DNA from: an uncultured Candidatus Saccharibacteria bacterium
GTDB taxonomy: Bacteria > Patescibacteriota > Saccharimonadia > Saccharimonadales > UBA4665
Assembly: GCA_903891235.1 (NCBI GenBank)
Contig: CAITDW010000015.1
Location: 1 to 5,766 of the forward strand
Reading direction: 5' to 3'
DNA: 5,766 nucleotides
Position numbers and translations under genes: made by a program. The first letter of the stretch is position 1. The number at the start of each line of letters is the position of its first letter. The notes under the pieces are model-generated. The model saw only the letters and a program-made list of their open reading frames with translations, was not told the origin of the DNA and did no database searches. Of the stretch, positions 1-5,766 are shown one piece after another.

Positions 1-145
1 TTGCGGCCTGATATGTCGCTTCTATTGGCTTCACCACATTCGTCACCTCCTGTAATGCAATAGTCGCTTCTATGCTGTTGGTTAGACTTTGCATAGGTCG
101 GATTCTCACCAACTGAATTTTACGCACTTTCCTTGGCGCACCCAT
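1..145 (-). CDS. Partial 5' end of an unidentified reading frame, cut by the left edge, overlapping the large beta-helix gene out of frame
   Basis: Reading leftwards from an ATG at 145-143, a frame stays open for 48 codons to the window edge. It begins MGAPRKVRKIQLVRIRP and continues with an alanine/isoleucine/threonine-rich helical-looking stretch. The first 16 residues are strongly basic. An in-frame ATG further upstream (169-167) would add eight residues (MQVVVAGN). The frame overlaps the last codons of the 120-3038 gene by 26 bases from the 145 start. GGGG lies three bases before that start, closer than a usual ribosome binding site, so translation may be coupled to the upstream gene. Alternatively this is the true C-terminal continuation of the large gene, displaced by an indel in the C4 tract at 149-152. 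Both other minus frames look less protein-like here. I do not recognise the product and can assign no function. Confidence 0.4.
   Translation of the reverse strand, partial: MGAPRKVRKIQLVRIRPMQSLTNSIEATIALQEVTNVVKPIEATYQAA
15..73. repeat. Short direct repeat of 11 bases, 48 bases apart
   Basis: GTCGCTTCTAT occurs at 15-25 and again at 63-73. The 48-base period is 16 codons. In the minus-strand partial frame both copies encode IEAT (IEATIALQ and IEATYQAA), so this may be the start of a 16-residue protein repeat. Only two copies are visible and the sequence between them cannot be compared, because the window ends. Chance similarity is possible. Confidence 0.3.
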
Positions 146-3038
146 ATTCCCCGCCACCACTACCTGCATAAATATCTTGCAAGTTATTACTAACTATTAA
201 GATTTTACCTTTTTCTACATTAAGATGTAGAGTGTTGTATTTATTATGCCAAGATTGGTTAAATACAATATCAGTGCCTATTTGTGTAAAAGATAAATTT
301 TGGCTAACATAATTATCATATATGCCAAGAGTTCCTATTCTCTGCTTAATACTAGTTGAATGACTAAAGTCAAAATACTCACCAATTGTTTGACCTATAG
401 TTGGTTGCTTGATAAAGGAGCCTAGTTCTCTAATTCTATCTTGTTGTCTGGCAATTTCAGTTGGGCTAGCTAACACTTCAAGAATATCAGCTTGTATACT
501 TCCTATGGTGCCTTTTAATGAGGTATCAACAAACATACCAAGGTTTTCAGCTCGAATATTAATTTCAGTAGCAGCTTTTAAGAGGCTACTAACAAATATA
601 ACAGCTTGCTTTGCATCAATATCAATTAAACCAGCATTAATACGAGTGACTACCTCTTTAATGGCTTTTTTATTCATACCACCAGCTGCCATTACTTCAT
701 TATGTAATACGACAGGTACCACATATAAGGAGTCAGCAGTTTTAATAATGACAGAATGCCTCGCATCTATAGTCGAACCAGTAATAAACCCATATTTAGA
801 GTCAATATAAGCACTACCACTAGCAACAGGCACTTGTTCTTCTATAGAAATTTCTTGCCATTTTAATTGAGGTAATAATTGTTGCCGATCGGTTGTGAAG
901 ACCCCAACCAAAGTTAAGTCATTACCTACTGCATAACCGCCTTGAATAACTCCTTGCTTATTGCCAGGAGTTGCAAACAAAGTATAAGAACATTGTAGTA
1001 AGTTAATATTGCTACTATATAAAATAAAATCACGGACAGATTGGGTAAAAATACTATGTGATATCAGTTCGCTATCTAAAATAGCAGTATCACCACCAGA
1101 GTCGATTGTTAGCTGATTACTGGTTATCAAAGAGGAATTAATAATCAAATCATCTTTAGCAATGATGGTAATTCGCGAAGCTTGTAAATTTGAATTATTA
1201 GTTTGAATATAATGACTTAAACTATAAGCAACAATTTCTTGTGCCTTCATAAGAGTTTCAGCGAAATAAGTATTGGTACCACTATAAACTGTGATTAGCT
1301 TTGCATCCAATTGTGCTCCTTGCATCATGACGCTACCAGAAGAAGCCGATACTATTAGGTTTTCACTGGCTCTCAGTTTACCATTAAGAAAAATATCACC
1401 GTATTTAGTAAATAACCCTATATCACCATTAATAACTTCAAGATTGCCGTTAAATCTTATTCCAAGACCTGCTTTAACATAAACAAACTTGTCAACTTTA
1501 GTATTTGATACAGAAGAGAATATTTCACTACCTGTTAGGACATTCTTTGTTCTTTGAATATTTATACTACCTGTTTTTGGGTCAATGATTATATCATGGT
1601 CAAACCCAACAAAGATCTTATCAGCTACAAGTCTACTTCCATATTGCATATCAACCCAAAATAAAGTGCTTATCTTGTCAATTGGCTGAATAATTACTGT
1701 GCCAAGTTTTACATTACCTTTAATGTAAAATTTAGATAACTTAGCAAGAATTGTTTCAATAATAGTTGGCTCTTTATCTTTGTTCTCGATGTTGATACCT
1801 AGATTATTTTCGATAGAATTATCAGGATTTGAAGCATCGAGATTTAAATTCAGTTTTAGGATCTTACATTTAGCCATGCCGTTAAAGTGGATATTACATA
1901 AACCACTAGCTTCTAAGTTATTTAATTCAATCTTTTGGAAAACAGCTGAGATGTTACCTAACATTAAAAAATCTTCATATATCTGGCTATTGTAACAAGA
2001 TAACATAGCTTGTTTGTTAGCAGAATATTTTACGCTTTTTGCAACTAGGTGATGGATATCTACCTTATCACAGTTTTTAAGAAGTAATTCTTTAGTAGAA
2101 CCTCCAGATGACATAGCAACTTTAGTTGCCCCAAGAATAGTAATAGTATCAAATTTAAATTTTTGATTAGGAAATAGTACCTCTCTTTTTACTTCACTAC
2201 TTTTTGACATATCTAGTACCAAATCCATACCAGATAAACATCCTTCTTGATCGGTTTTAAAATGAATATAGGAATTAGCTGCAATATAGAACTTACCAGT
2301 CGGTGAGTTAATATTAGTGATAAGTATTTTTCCTTCTGAGGTAATATCTGTCTCTCCTCTTGTTGTTAAGGATAACTCGTTTACTTCTTTTGATTTTAAG
2401 GATAGTTTTTTATCAGCAAAACCATCTTTAATTGATAATATTTTAGCTAAACTATATTCAAATTTTTGATTAGTAAGTACTTTATCAAGCTCTAATATAT
2501 TAACTTCAGAATCTATACTTAATCTTTCTAACACAAGCGGATGATCTTGATCTATGCCGCTTAACTTGATCTGCCGATCATTGCCATGTAGTTTTATAGC
2601 AAGCTGCTCTTTTATGGCTCCACCAAGTAAGTTAAATTGATTACATAGTAAATAAGTTTTGTTTGCTATGAAGTGATTCACTGTTAATGTAACGTTATTA
2701 TTTGCCAGTGGATCTAATATCACCGAGCTAGGTAGCTTGTTTAAAATTTTATGATCGGTAATAAGTACCTGTTTAAACTGCTTAAAATCACCATGATGAA
2801 TATGGGTATTAGAACCTAGTAATATTGTAAGTTCAGCCTCCCTACCTTGTAAGTCGACCTTACTACACCAATTAACTAATGCTGTAGAACTTAAAAGGTC
2901 TGGTAGGGATATATAAATTTGATCTGTAGGGTTATCGTTATCGTTATGAATATGCAGAATAGTATCAGCTAATAAGTGATCACCAGTTATCTCTAGTAAA
3001 GCTTGGTCACCAAAAACATACAGATCATATTCAAGCAT
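120..3038 (-). CDS. Large filamentous-haemagglutinin-like beta-helix protein, no visible signal peptide
   Basis: The 972-residue product is almost wholly short alternating strands with turns rich in G, N, D and S. Examples are the run GDIFLNGKLRASENLIV followed by SASSGSVMMQGAQL around residues 545-570, and LTIDSGGDTAILDSELIS near 645. This pattern is typical of the stacked right-handed beta-helix of haemagglutinin/FhaB-type adhesins. Residues about 865-895 (DRIRELGSFIKQP and the following GEYFDFS) break the pattern and may be a linker. The N-terminus (MLEYDLYVFGDQALLEITG) is acidic with no hydrophobic segment, and no NPNG-type TPS motif is seen, so the usual two-partner secretion route is not evident. 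The start is fixed: an in-frame stop lies about 36 bases upstream with no other ATG between. The ribosome site is weak (GGA 9 bases upstream). The last 15 or so codons lie in GC-richer DNA and read GSGGGEYGCAKESA. An adhesin or surface-fibre role is inferred from fold alone. A phage-type or intracellular beta-helix protein is the alternative. Confidence 0.75.
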   Translation of the reverse strand: MLEYDLYVFGDQALLEITGDHLLADTILHIHNDNDNPTDQIYISLPDLLSSTALVNWCSKVDLQGREAELTILLGSNTHIHHGDFKQFKQVLITDHKILNKLPSSVILDPLANNNVTLTVNHFIANKTYLLCNQFNLLGGAIKEQLAIKLHGNDRQIKLSGIDQDHPLVLERLSIDSEVNILELDKVLTNQKFEYSLAKILSIKDGFADKKLSLKSKEVNELSLTTRGETDITSEGKILITNINSPTGKFYIAANSYIHFKTDQEGCLSGMDLVLDMSKSSEVKREVLFPNQKFKFDTITILGATKVAMSSGGSTKELLLKNCDKVDIHHLVAKSVKYSANKQAMLSCYNSQIYEDFLMLGNISAVFQKIELNNLEASGLCNIHFNGMAKCKILKLNLNLDASNPDNSIENNLGINIENKDKEPTIIETILAKLSKFYIKGNVKLGTVIIQPIDKISTLFWVDMQYGSRLVADKIFVGFDHDIIIDPKTGSINIQRTKNVLTGSEIFSSVSNTKVDKFVYVKAGLGIRFNGNLEVINGDIGLFTKYGDIFLNGKLRASENLIVSASSGSVMMQGAQLDAKLITVYSGTNTYFAETLMKAQEIVAYSLSHYIQTNNSNLQASRITIIAKDDLIINSSLITSNQLTIDSGGDTAILDSELISHSIFTQSVRDFILYSSNINLLQCSYTLFATPGNKQGVIQGGYAVGNDLTLVGVFTTDRQQLLPQLKWQEISIEEQVPVASGSAYIDSKYGFITGSTIDARHSVIIKTADSLYVVPVVLHNEVMAAGGMNKKAIKEVVTRINAGLIDIDAKQAVIFVSSLLKAATEINIRAENLGMFVDTSLKGTIGSIQADILEVLASPTEIARQQDRIRELGSFIKQPTIGQTIGEYFDFSHSTSIKQRIGTLGIYDNYVSQNLSFTQIGTDIVFNQSWHNKYNTLHLNVEKGKILIVSNNLQDIYAGSGGGEYGCAKESA

Positions 3039-3059
3039 AACGTAGAATCCAGTAATTAT

Positions 3060-3089
3060 TTGACAATTAGTCTAAGAGGTATATATCAT
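3060..3089 (+). promoter_or_regulatory. Candidate sigma-70-type promoter for the three-gene plus-strand cluster
   Basis: A perfect -35 box TTGACA (3060-3065) is followed after 18 bases by TATCAT (3084-3089), five of six matches to the -10 consensus. It would start a transcript near 3096, giving a leader of about 55 bases before the first gene. A second, perfect TATAAT lies at 3124-3129, but it has no clear -35 box and would put the RNA start almost on the ribosome binding site. The gap is shared with the divergent beta-helix gene, for which I see no convincing minus-strand promoter. Confidence 0.5.
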
Positions 3090-3138
3090 CACAAAATATC
3101 AACTAAAACAATAAAATGTTGTTTATAATTTAAAACAC

Positions 3139-3143
3139 GAGGA
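3139..3143 (+). promoter_or_regulatory. Ribosome binding site of the 229-residue gene
   Basis: GAGGA stands eight bases before the ATG at 3152. It is the strongest Shine-Dalgarno match in the window and fixes this start. Confidence 0.7.
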
Positions 3144-3151
3144 TATCTTTT

Positions 3152-3841
3152 ATGTCAAAATACCAATTTACTTTTGACGGGTATGTAAAACCAGTCAGCC
3201 TTAATGATTTATTTAAAAAAATTGACGCTAATTTTGCTAAAATTGTAGCAGGAGATGAAATTTCAATAAAGACTGAATTTAATGAAAATTTTTCTAATCA
3301 AGATACGATACGTTTTAAAATGGTTCAAAATCACACTTTGGTAACGAGTGAAAATGATGTGCCAATGGGAATAAATGCACAACAAACCGCAGAAAATATA
3401 GCAACTGCTATTACCAATCATTCCTCAAAAGGAAATTTGAGAGATTACAAACAACAATATGATAATGGTTTCTCTAAGCAGAATGATTTAGGGCTGCAAG
3501 TTGATAAGGCAGCAAAAGAGGATGATTCCTTAAAATATAGTGTTATGGATATTGAAAGTAAGATTAGCACATTACCTTCTCAAATATCAATGATAGATGT
3601 TGAAAACAAGGAGTTGCAAAACTCACTGGTAACAGAACAAAAGAAAGCCGATCAATTAGATGATCAAATTACCAAAGAGCTTAGTTTTAATGAGGTATTC
3701 ACTACATTACTAGGACAATATAACGAATATAATCTAATTAGTCAAAACGGCTTTAATCCTCAATTGATTGGGAGTTTAACATTAGAAGAGCAGTCAACCC
3801 AGATAGAGAATTTATTCACTCAATTCAATCAACAAAATTAA
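3152..3841 (+). CDS. Hypothetical protein with flagellin-type variable-domain motif and C-terminal coiled coil
   Basis: The 229-residue product has no signal peptide or membrane segment. Residues about 1-90 form a strand-rich domain: NFAKIVAGDEISIK (27-40), then DTIRFKMVQ (51-59), then VPMGINAQQTAENIATAIT (70-88). The order 'DTI-x-F, variable loop, [IV]-x-[IM]-G, QTAENIA-x-AI' resembles the 'GDTITLNG-x-x-FTF ... IG-x-T-x-x-x-T-x-x-N-[IL]-x-x-A[IL]N' unit found in the variable region of many flagellins and some phage structural proteins. The same FAKI-x2-GD motif recurs in the gene at 5004-5681. Residues about 118-178 are charged and heptad-like (DIESKIS, ENKELQNSLVTEQKKADQLDDQI), predicting a coiled coil. 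The tail (180-229) is Q/N-rich and holds LLGQYNEYNLISQNGFN. It is the first gene of the cluster, 12 bases before the next. The family is not recognised; a surface, structural or effector role is only a guess. Confidence 0.7.
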   Translation: MSKYQFTFDGYVKPVSLNDLFKKIDANFAKIVAGDEISIKTEFNENFSNQDTIRFKMVQNHTLVTSENDVPMGINAQQTAENIATAITNHSSKGNLRDYKQQYDNGFSKQNDLGLQVDKAAKEDDSLKYSVMDIESKISTLPSQISMIDVENKELQNSLVTEQKKADQLDDQITKELSFNEVFTTLLGQYNEYNLISQNGFNPQLIGSLTLEEQSTQIENLFTQFNQQN

Positions 3842-3853
3842 TATAGGTATTTT

Positions 3854-4960
3854 ATGAAAAAAATTGAATCAGGAAGTTTTGATAGGGGTCTCATTGGCCA
3901 TGGTATAGTGCAAAATGGTAATAATGGCTATTGGCTTTTTAAACTAGATGCTAGACCAGTACTTAAGAAAATTGCGATGGTGAAAGATAATATTGCTGAA
4001 AAAGAAAAATATATAGCTAATACCGTAATATCCATCAATAATAATAAAGCCAAGTTAAAGAATAGTGAAGTTGTACTACAACAGCTGCAAAATAAAAAAT
4101 CTAATCTCGAATCAGAGGGGCGTGAATTAAAACTTAAAATCGTTTCAAAAACCGAAGATAATAAATTCAAACAAGAAATTCTTCATACGCAATGTGAAAG
4201 TAATAAACAGATGGTAGATAATATGAGCGCTAAGCAAACTAGTTTTGTATTGCAAAAATCTATTGAACAAAATAATCAGGAATTTGTAAAAATATTTATA
4301 GACAAAGGTTTTGATCCTAATTTTCAAAACGCTAATGGCGAATCTTTACTTCATACAGCAGTGAAACTTAAGGATGCAATTATTACAAAAGAGAACCAAT
4401 TATTAGAAAAAGTAATTGCTAAAAATCCAGATAAGAATTTAAAAGATAAAGATGGTAATACAGCTTTGTTACTAGCTGTAAAAGCCCAAGATTTTTATTT
4501 AATGGATAAATTAATGACGCCTGAAGGTCTTTATGTATCAAATCTGAATGACGAGAGTCCATTCACTATTCTGGAAACTCAGCTATTTAACGCTGTAGAC
4601 TCTAATAATATTGAATTTATTCAAAAATTATCTTTGATAGTGCCTGATTATTCAAGATTTAGTCAAAATGACAAGCCTTTGCTATATGCGGCATTAGAAC
4701 AAAACAAACTTGAAATTGCCAAGTTATTTTTAGCTGGTCTTAGTGCTGAGCAAACTCTATTAACAGCTGTGCAATTGTCAAATATAGAAGTAGTGCAACA
4801 GCTCTTTACTTTAATCAATTCCATTGATTTTAATACTATGGAAGGGCAAGAGATTATCTCTACCGCTTCAACAGAACACAATCTAGAATTGATTGAATTG
4901 CTTAATACAATGGGTGCTGAAATTGAAGTGGTTGGTGATCAGCTGCATCCGGTTGAATAA
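3854..4960 (+). CDS. Coiled-coil protein with degenerate ankyrin repeats
   Basis: The 368-residue product falls into three parts. Residues 1-38 are a short glycine-containing head (RGLIGHGIVQNGNNGYWLF) that I cannot assign. Residues about 38-122 form a long charged helix with heptad spacing (KIAMVKDNIAEKEKYI, LQQLQNKKSNLESEGRELK), a likely coiled coil. Residues about 130-355 are paired helices of ankyrin type. The clearest are NGESLLHTAVKLKDA (161-175) and DGNTALLLAVKAQDFYLMDKL (200-220), both preceded by turn residues such as DPNFQNA and DKNLKDK. Weaker copies follow at KPLLYAALEQNKLEIAKLFL (274-293), TLLTAVQLSNIEVVQQLF (301-318) and the final STEHNLELIELLNTMGAE. Ankyrin repeats bind other proteins and are common in secreted effectors of intracellular bacteria. 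No secretion signal is obvious here. The start has a modest AGG six bases upstream. Operon position after the 229-residue gene suggests that the two coiled-coil proteins may pair. Confidence 0.8.
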   Translation: MKKIESGSFDRGLIGHGIVQNGNNGYWLFKLDARPVLKKIAMVKDNIAEKEKYIANTVISINNNKAKLKNSEVVLQQLQNKKSNLESEGRELKLKIVSKTEDNKFKQEILHTQCESNKQMVDNMSAKQTSFVLQKSIEQNNQEFVKIFIDKGFDPNFQNANGESLLHTAVKLKDAIITKENQLLEKVIAKNPDKNLKDKDGNTALLLAVKAQDFYLMDKLMTPEGLYVSNLNDESPFTILETQLFNAVDSNNIEFIQKLSLIVPDYSRFSQNDKPLLYAALEQNKLEIAKLFLAGLSAEQTLLTAVQLSNIEVVQQLFTLINSIDFNTMEGQEIISTASTEHNLELIELLNTMGAEIEVVGDQLHPVE

Positions 4961-4969
4961 GGCTGATCA
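4936..4969. repeat. Inverted repeat (8-base stem, 18-base loop) spanning the end of the ankyrin gene
   Basis: TGATCAGC (4936-4943) is exactly complementary to GCTGATCA (4962-4969). One G-U pair could extend the stem inward. The left arm lies in the last codons of the ankyrin gene and the right arm in the 43-base gap before the flagellin-like gene. It is followed by the weakly T-rich stretch TTTATTT. It could act as an RNA hairpin lowering read-through or protecting the upstream message. The tail is too poor in T for a confident terminator. Each arm contains the palindrome TGATCA, so a DNA-binding site is another reading. Confidence 0.35.
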
Positions 4970-4994
4970 GTAAGTTTATTTAATACAAAAAAAT

Positions 4995-4999
4995 GAGAA
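4995..4999 (+). promoter_or_regulatory. Ribosome binding site of the flagellin-like gene
   Basis: GAGAA ends four bases before the ATG at 5004, a short spacing and only a moderate match. The nearest in-frame stop upstream is at 4971-4973 with no other ATG between, so this start is the best available. Confidence 0.4.
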
Positions 5000-5003
5000 T
5001 TGT

Positions 5004-5681
5004 ATGGGTGGTATAACACTTAAAAATCCAGTTGTGAACTCTGCCCCTACTGCTATTTCTCTTGGGAGAAAAGGCGTAGGAGTTAATGGTTTGAGTCTAA
5101 GTACAGGTCTGAAGGCTAATAATGATGTTGTTGGTAGTTTTTTAGGTCAAAATCTTGGCGACAGAGCTAAAGTTTCGAGTAAAGTTTTAGCTTCTATAGG
5201 ATATAGTGCAAATATTGCTAAAACAGCTCAAGATAGTTTAGAGTCTATTTCTTCAACGTTTACAGAAATGCTAGGTATTATTAATTCAGTCGGTGGTTCT
5301 AAGACTGCTGTTAGAACGCTCAATGACATGTTTCAGTTGAAGCTAAAACAGGTGAAGCAGCAAGTAAACATTGCTGAATTTGATGGAAGGAAAGTCCTGA
5401 CAGGAGAGCTTGGTTCTGATGGGATAGTTCAAGCTAAATTTAATACTAAACCTATTGATGTAAGAAAAATAGGAGCTGGTAGTTATGATTTATTTGAAGA
5501 ATTGGGTGCTAAAGGGCAAAGAAATATTCAATTTACTGATTTTGCTAAGATCAAGCAAGGAGATACCATAACGTTGGAAGGTATTGTTTTTACGATGATG
5601 GATTCACAGAACATTGATAAGACTAATGAGAACCAGATAGCTATAGGTTCTACTTTACCTCAGTTCGGGATAAGCGTATAG
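5004..5681 (+). CDS. Flagellin-like protein, truncated: N-terminal D1 region plus start of the variable domain only
   Basis: Residues about 30-135 follow the flagellin D1 N-terminal pattern closely: LSLSTGLKANND, then IGYSANIAKTAQDSLESIS, and ending VNIAEFDGRKVLTGEL, which matches the family's 'TEFNG-x-K-L-L-[DS]G' end. Between them lie helices with the expected spacing. Residues 180-220 begin the variable-domain unit DFAKIKQGDTITLEGIVFT ... NQIAIGSTL, homologous in pattern to residues 27-90 of the product encoded at 3152-3841. Two things are wrong for a working flagellin. The first 30 residues (MGGITLKNPVVNSAPTA) do not form the conserved D0 helix. The frame also stops right after IGSTLPQ, with no C-terminal D1/D0 helices. 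Typical flagellins run about 270-500 residues and need both ends to polymerise and be exported. It is therefore a degenerate or insertion-truncated flagellin, or a flagellin module with a new use. It is probably co-transcribed with the two genes before it. Confidence 0.7.
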   Translation: MGGITLKNPVVNSAPTAISLGRKGVGVNGLSLSTGLKANNDVVGSFLGQNLGDRAKVSSKVLASIGYSANIAKTAQDSLESISSTFTEMLGIINSVGGSKTAVRTLNDMFQLKLKQVKQQVNIAEFDGRKVLTGELGSDGIVQAKFNTKPIDVRKIGAGSYDLFEELGAKGQRNIQFTDFAKIKQGDTITLEGIVFTMMDSQNIDKTNENQIAIGSTLPQFGISV

Positions 5682-5766
5682 TTTAGAGATAGATCAAAAC
5701 CATGATTTATTGAAGGTTTATTTTTCTTAAGGCAATAAGATATAAACGTGGATAGTATGTGCACAA
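5682..5766. other. Short 3' tail with no supported gene; possible edge of a mobile element
   Basis: After the flagellin-like stop, all plus frames meet stops quickly except one 16-codon run (5680-5727). On the minus strand one frame is open from the right edge to a TGA at 5662-5660, reading INHGFDLSLNYTLIPN at its end. Its stop falls almost exactly where the flagellin similarity ends. At about 34 codons this could be chance. A weak hairpin TTATTG ... CAATAA with a 20-base loop lies inside the tail; it is too poor to call a terminator. Confidence 0.25.

Noticed and set aside
409..810. Plus-strand open frame of 133 codons
   Set aside because: It lies wholly inside the large minus-strand beta-helix gene; it has no clear ribosome binding site and its composition looks like a shadow frame.
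3124..3129. Perfect TATAAT box as the main promoter of the cluster
   Set aside because: No acceptable -35 box stands 16-19 bases upstream, and the RNA start would fall on the ribosome binding site. The TTGACA/TATCAT pair is the better candidate.
3928..4327. Two minus-strand open frames with hydrophobic stretches
   Set aside because: They lie antisense to the coiled-coil/ankyrin gene, whose domain pattern shows that the plus strand is coding. Their hydrophobic look is the expected antisense reading of lysine/asparagine-rich codons.
5708..5740. Terminator after the flagellin-like gene (TTATTG ... CAATAA)
   Set aside because: The stem has only six pairs, mostly A-T, with a 20-base loop and no following T run.
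5746..5766. DnaA-box-like GTGGATAG and palindromic GTGCAC near the right edge
   Set aside because: The DnaA-like word has two mismatches and stands alone; a six-base palindrome is expected by chance.
1..5766. CRISPR array, tRNA or rRNA genes
   Set aside because: No regularly spaced long repeats, no cloverleaf with a conserved T-loop sequence, and no rRNA signature were seen on either strand.

Overview
The window is AT-rich (roughly 30-35% GC by eye outside its left edge) and densely coding. Its mix of genes is a very large filamentous-haemagglutinin-like beta-helix protein, a coiled-coil protein with ankyrin-type repeats, and a degenerate flagellin. This suits a host-associated alphaproteobacterium, most likely of the Rickettsiales type. 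That placement is inferred from composition and gene style; there is no rRNA or housekeeping gene here to fix it.

Layout. (1) Positions 1-180 are markedly richer in GC (about 47% by hand count, against 25% in the next 60 bases). They hold the 5' end of a minus-strand reading frame that runs off the left edge and overlaps, in another frame, the end of the large gene. (2) Positions 120-3038, minus strand, encode a 972-residue repetitive beta-strand protein resembling the shaft of haemagglutinin-type adhesins. No signal peptide and no TPS secretion domain is visible. (3) A 113-base divergent gap (3039-3151) carries a good plus-strand promoter candidate and a ribosome binding site. (4) Three plus-strand genes follow closely: a 229-residue protein with a flagellin-type variable-domain motif and a coiled coil (3152-3841); a 368-residue coiled-coil plus ankyrin-like protein (3854-4960); and a 225-residue flagellin-like protein that stops inside its variable domain (5004-5681). 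(5) The last 85 bases (5682-5766) carry no gene I can support.

How they might work together. The three plus-strand genes are spaced like an operon (12 and 43 base gaps). The first and third share the motif FAKI-x2-GD-x-I followed by a strand-rich stretch, so the set may have grown from a flagellin-type building block joined to coiled-coil and ankyrin parts. This is suggestive of surface or effector proteins that meet a eukaryotic host, but no secretion signal is visible and the function is not established. The flagellin-like protein lacks a normal N-terminal D0 helix and the whole C-terminal half, so it should not polymerise as a filament. It is either a relic or a flagellin domain put to another use.
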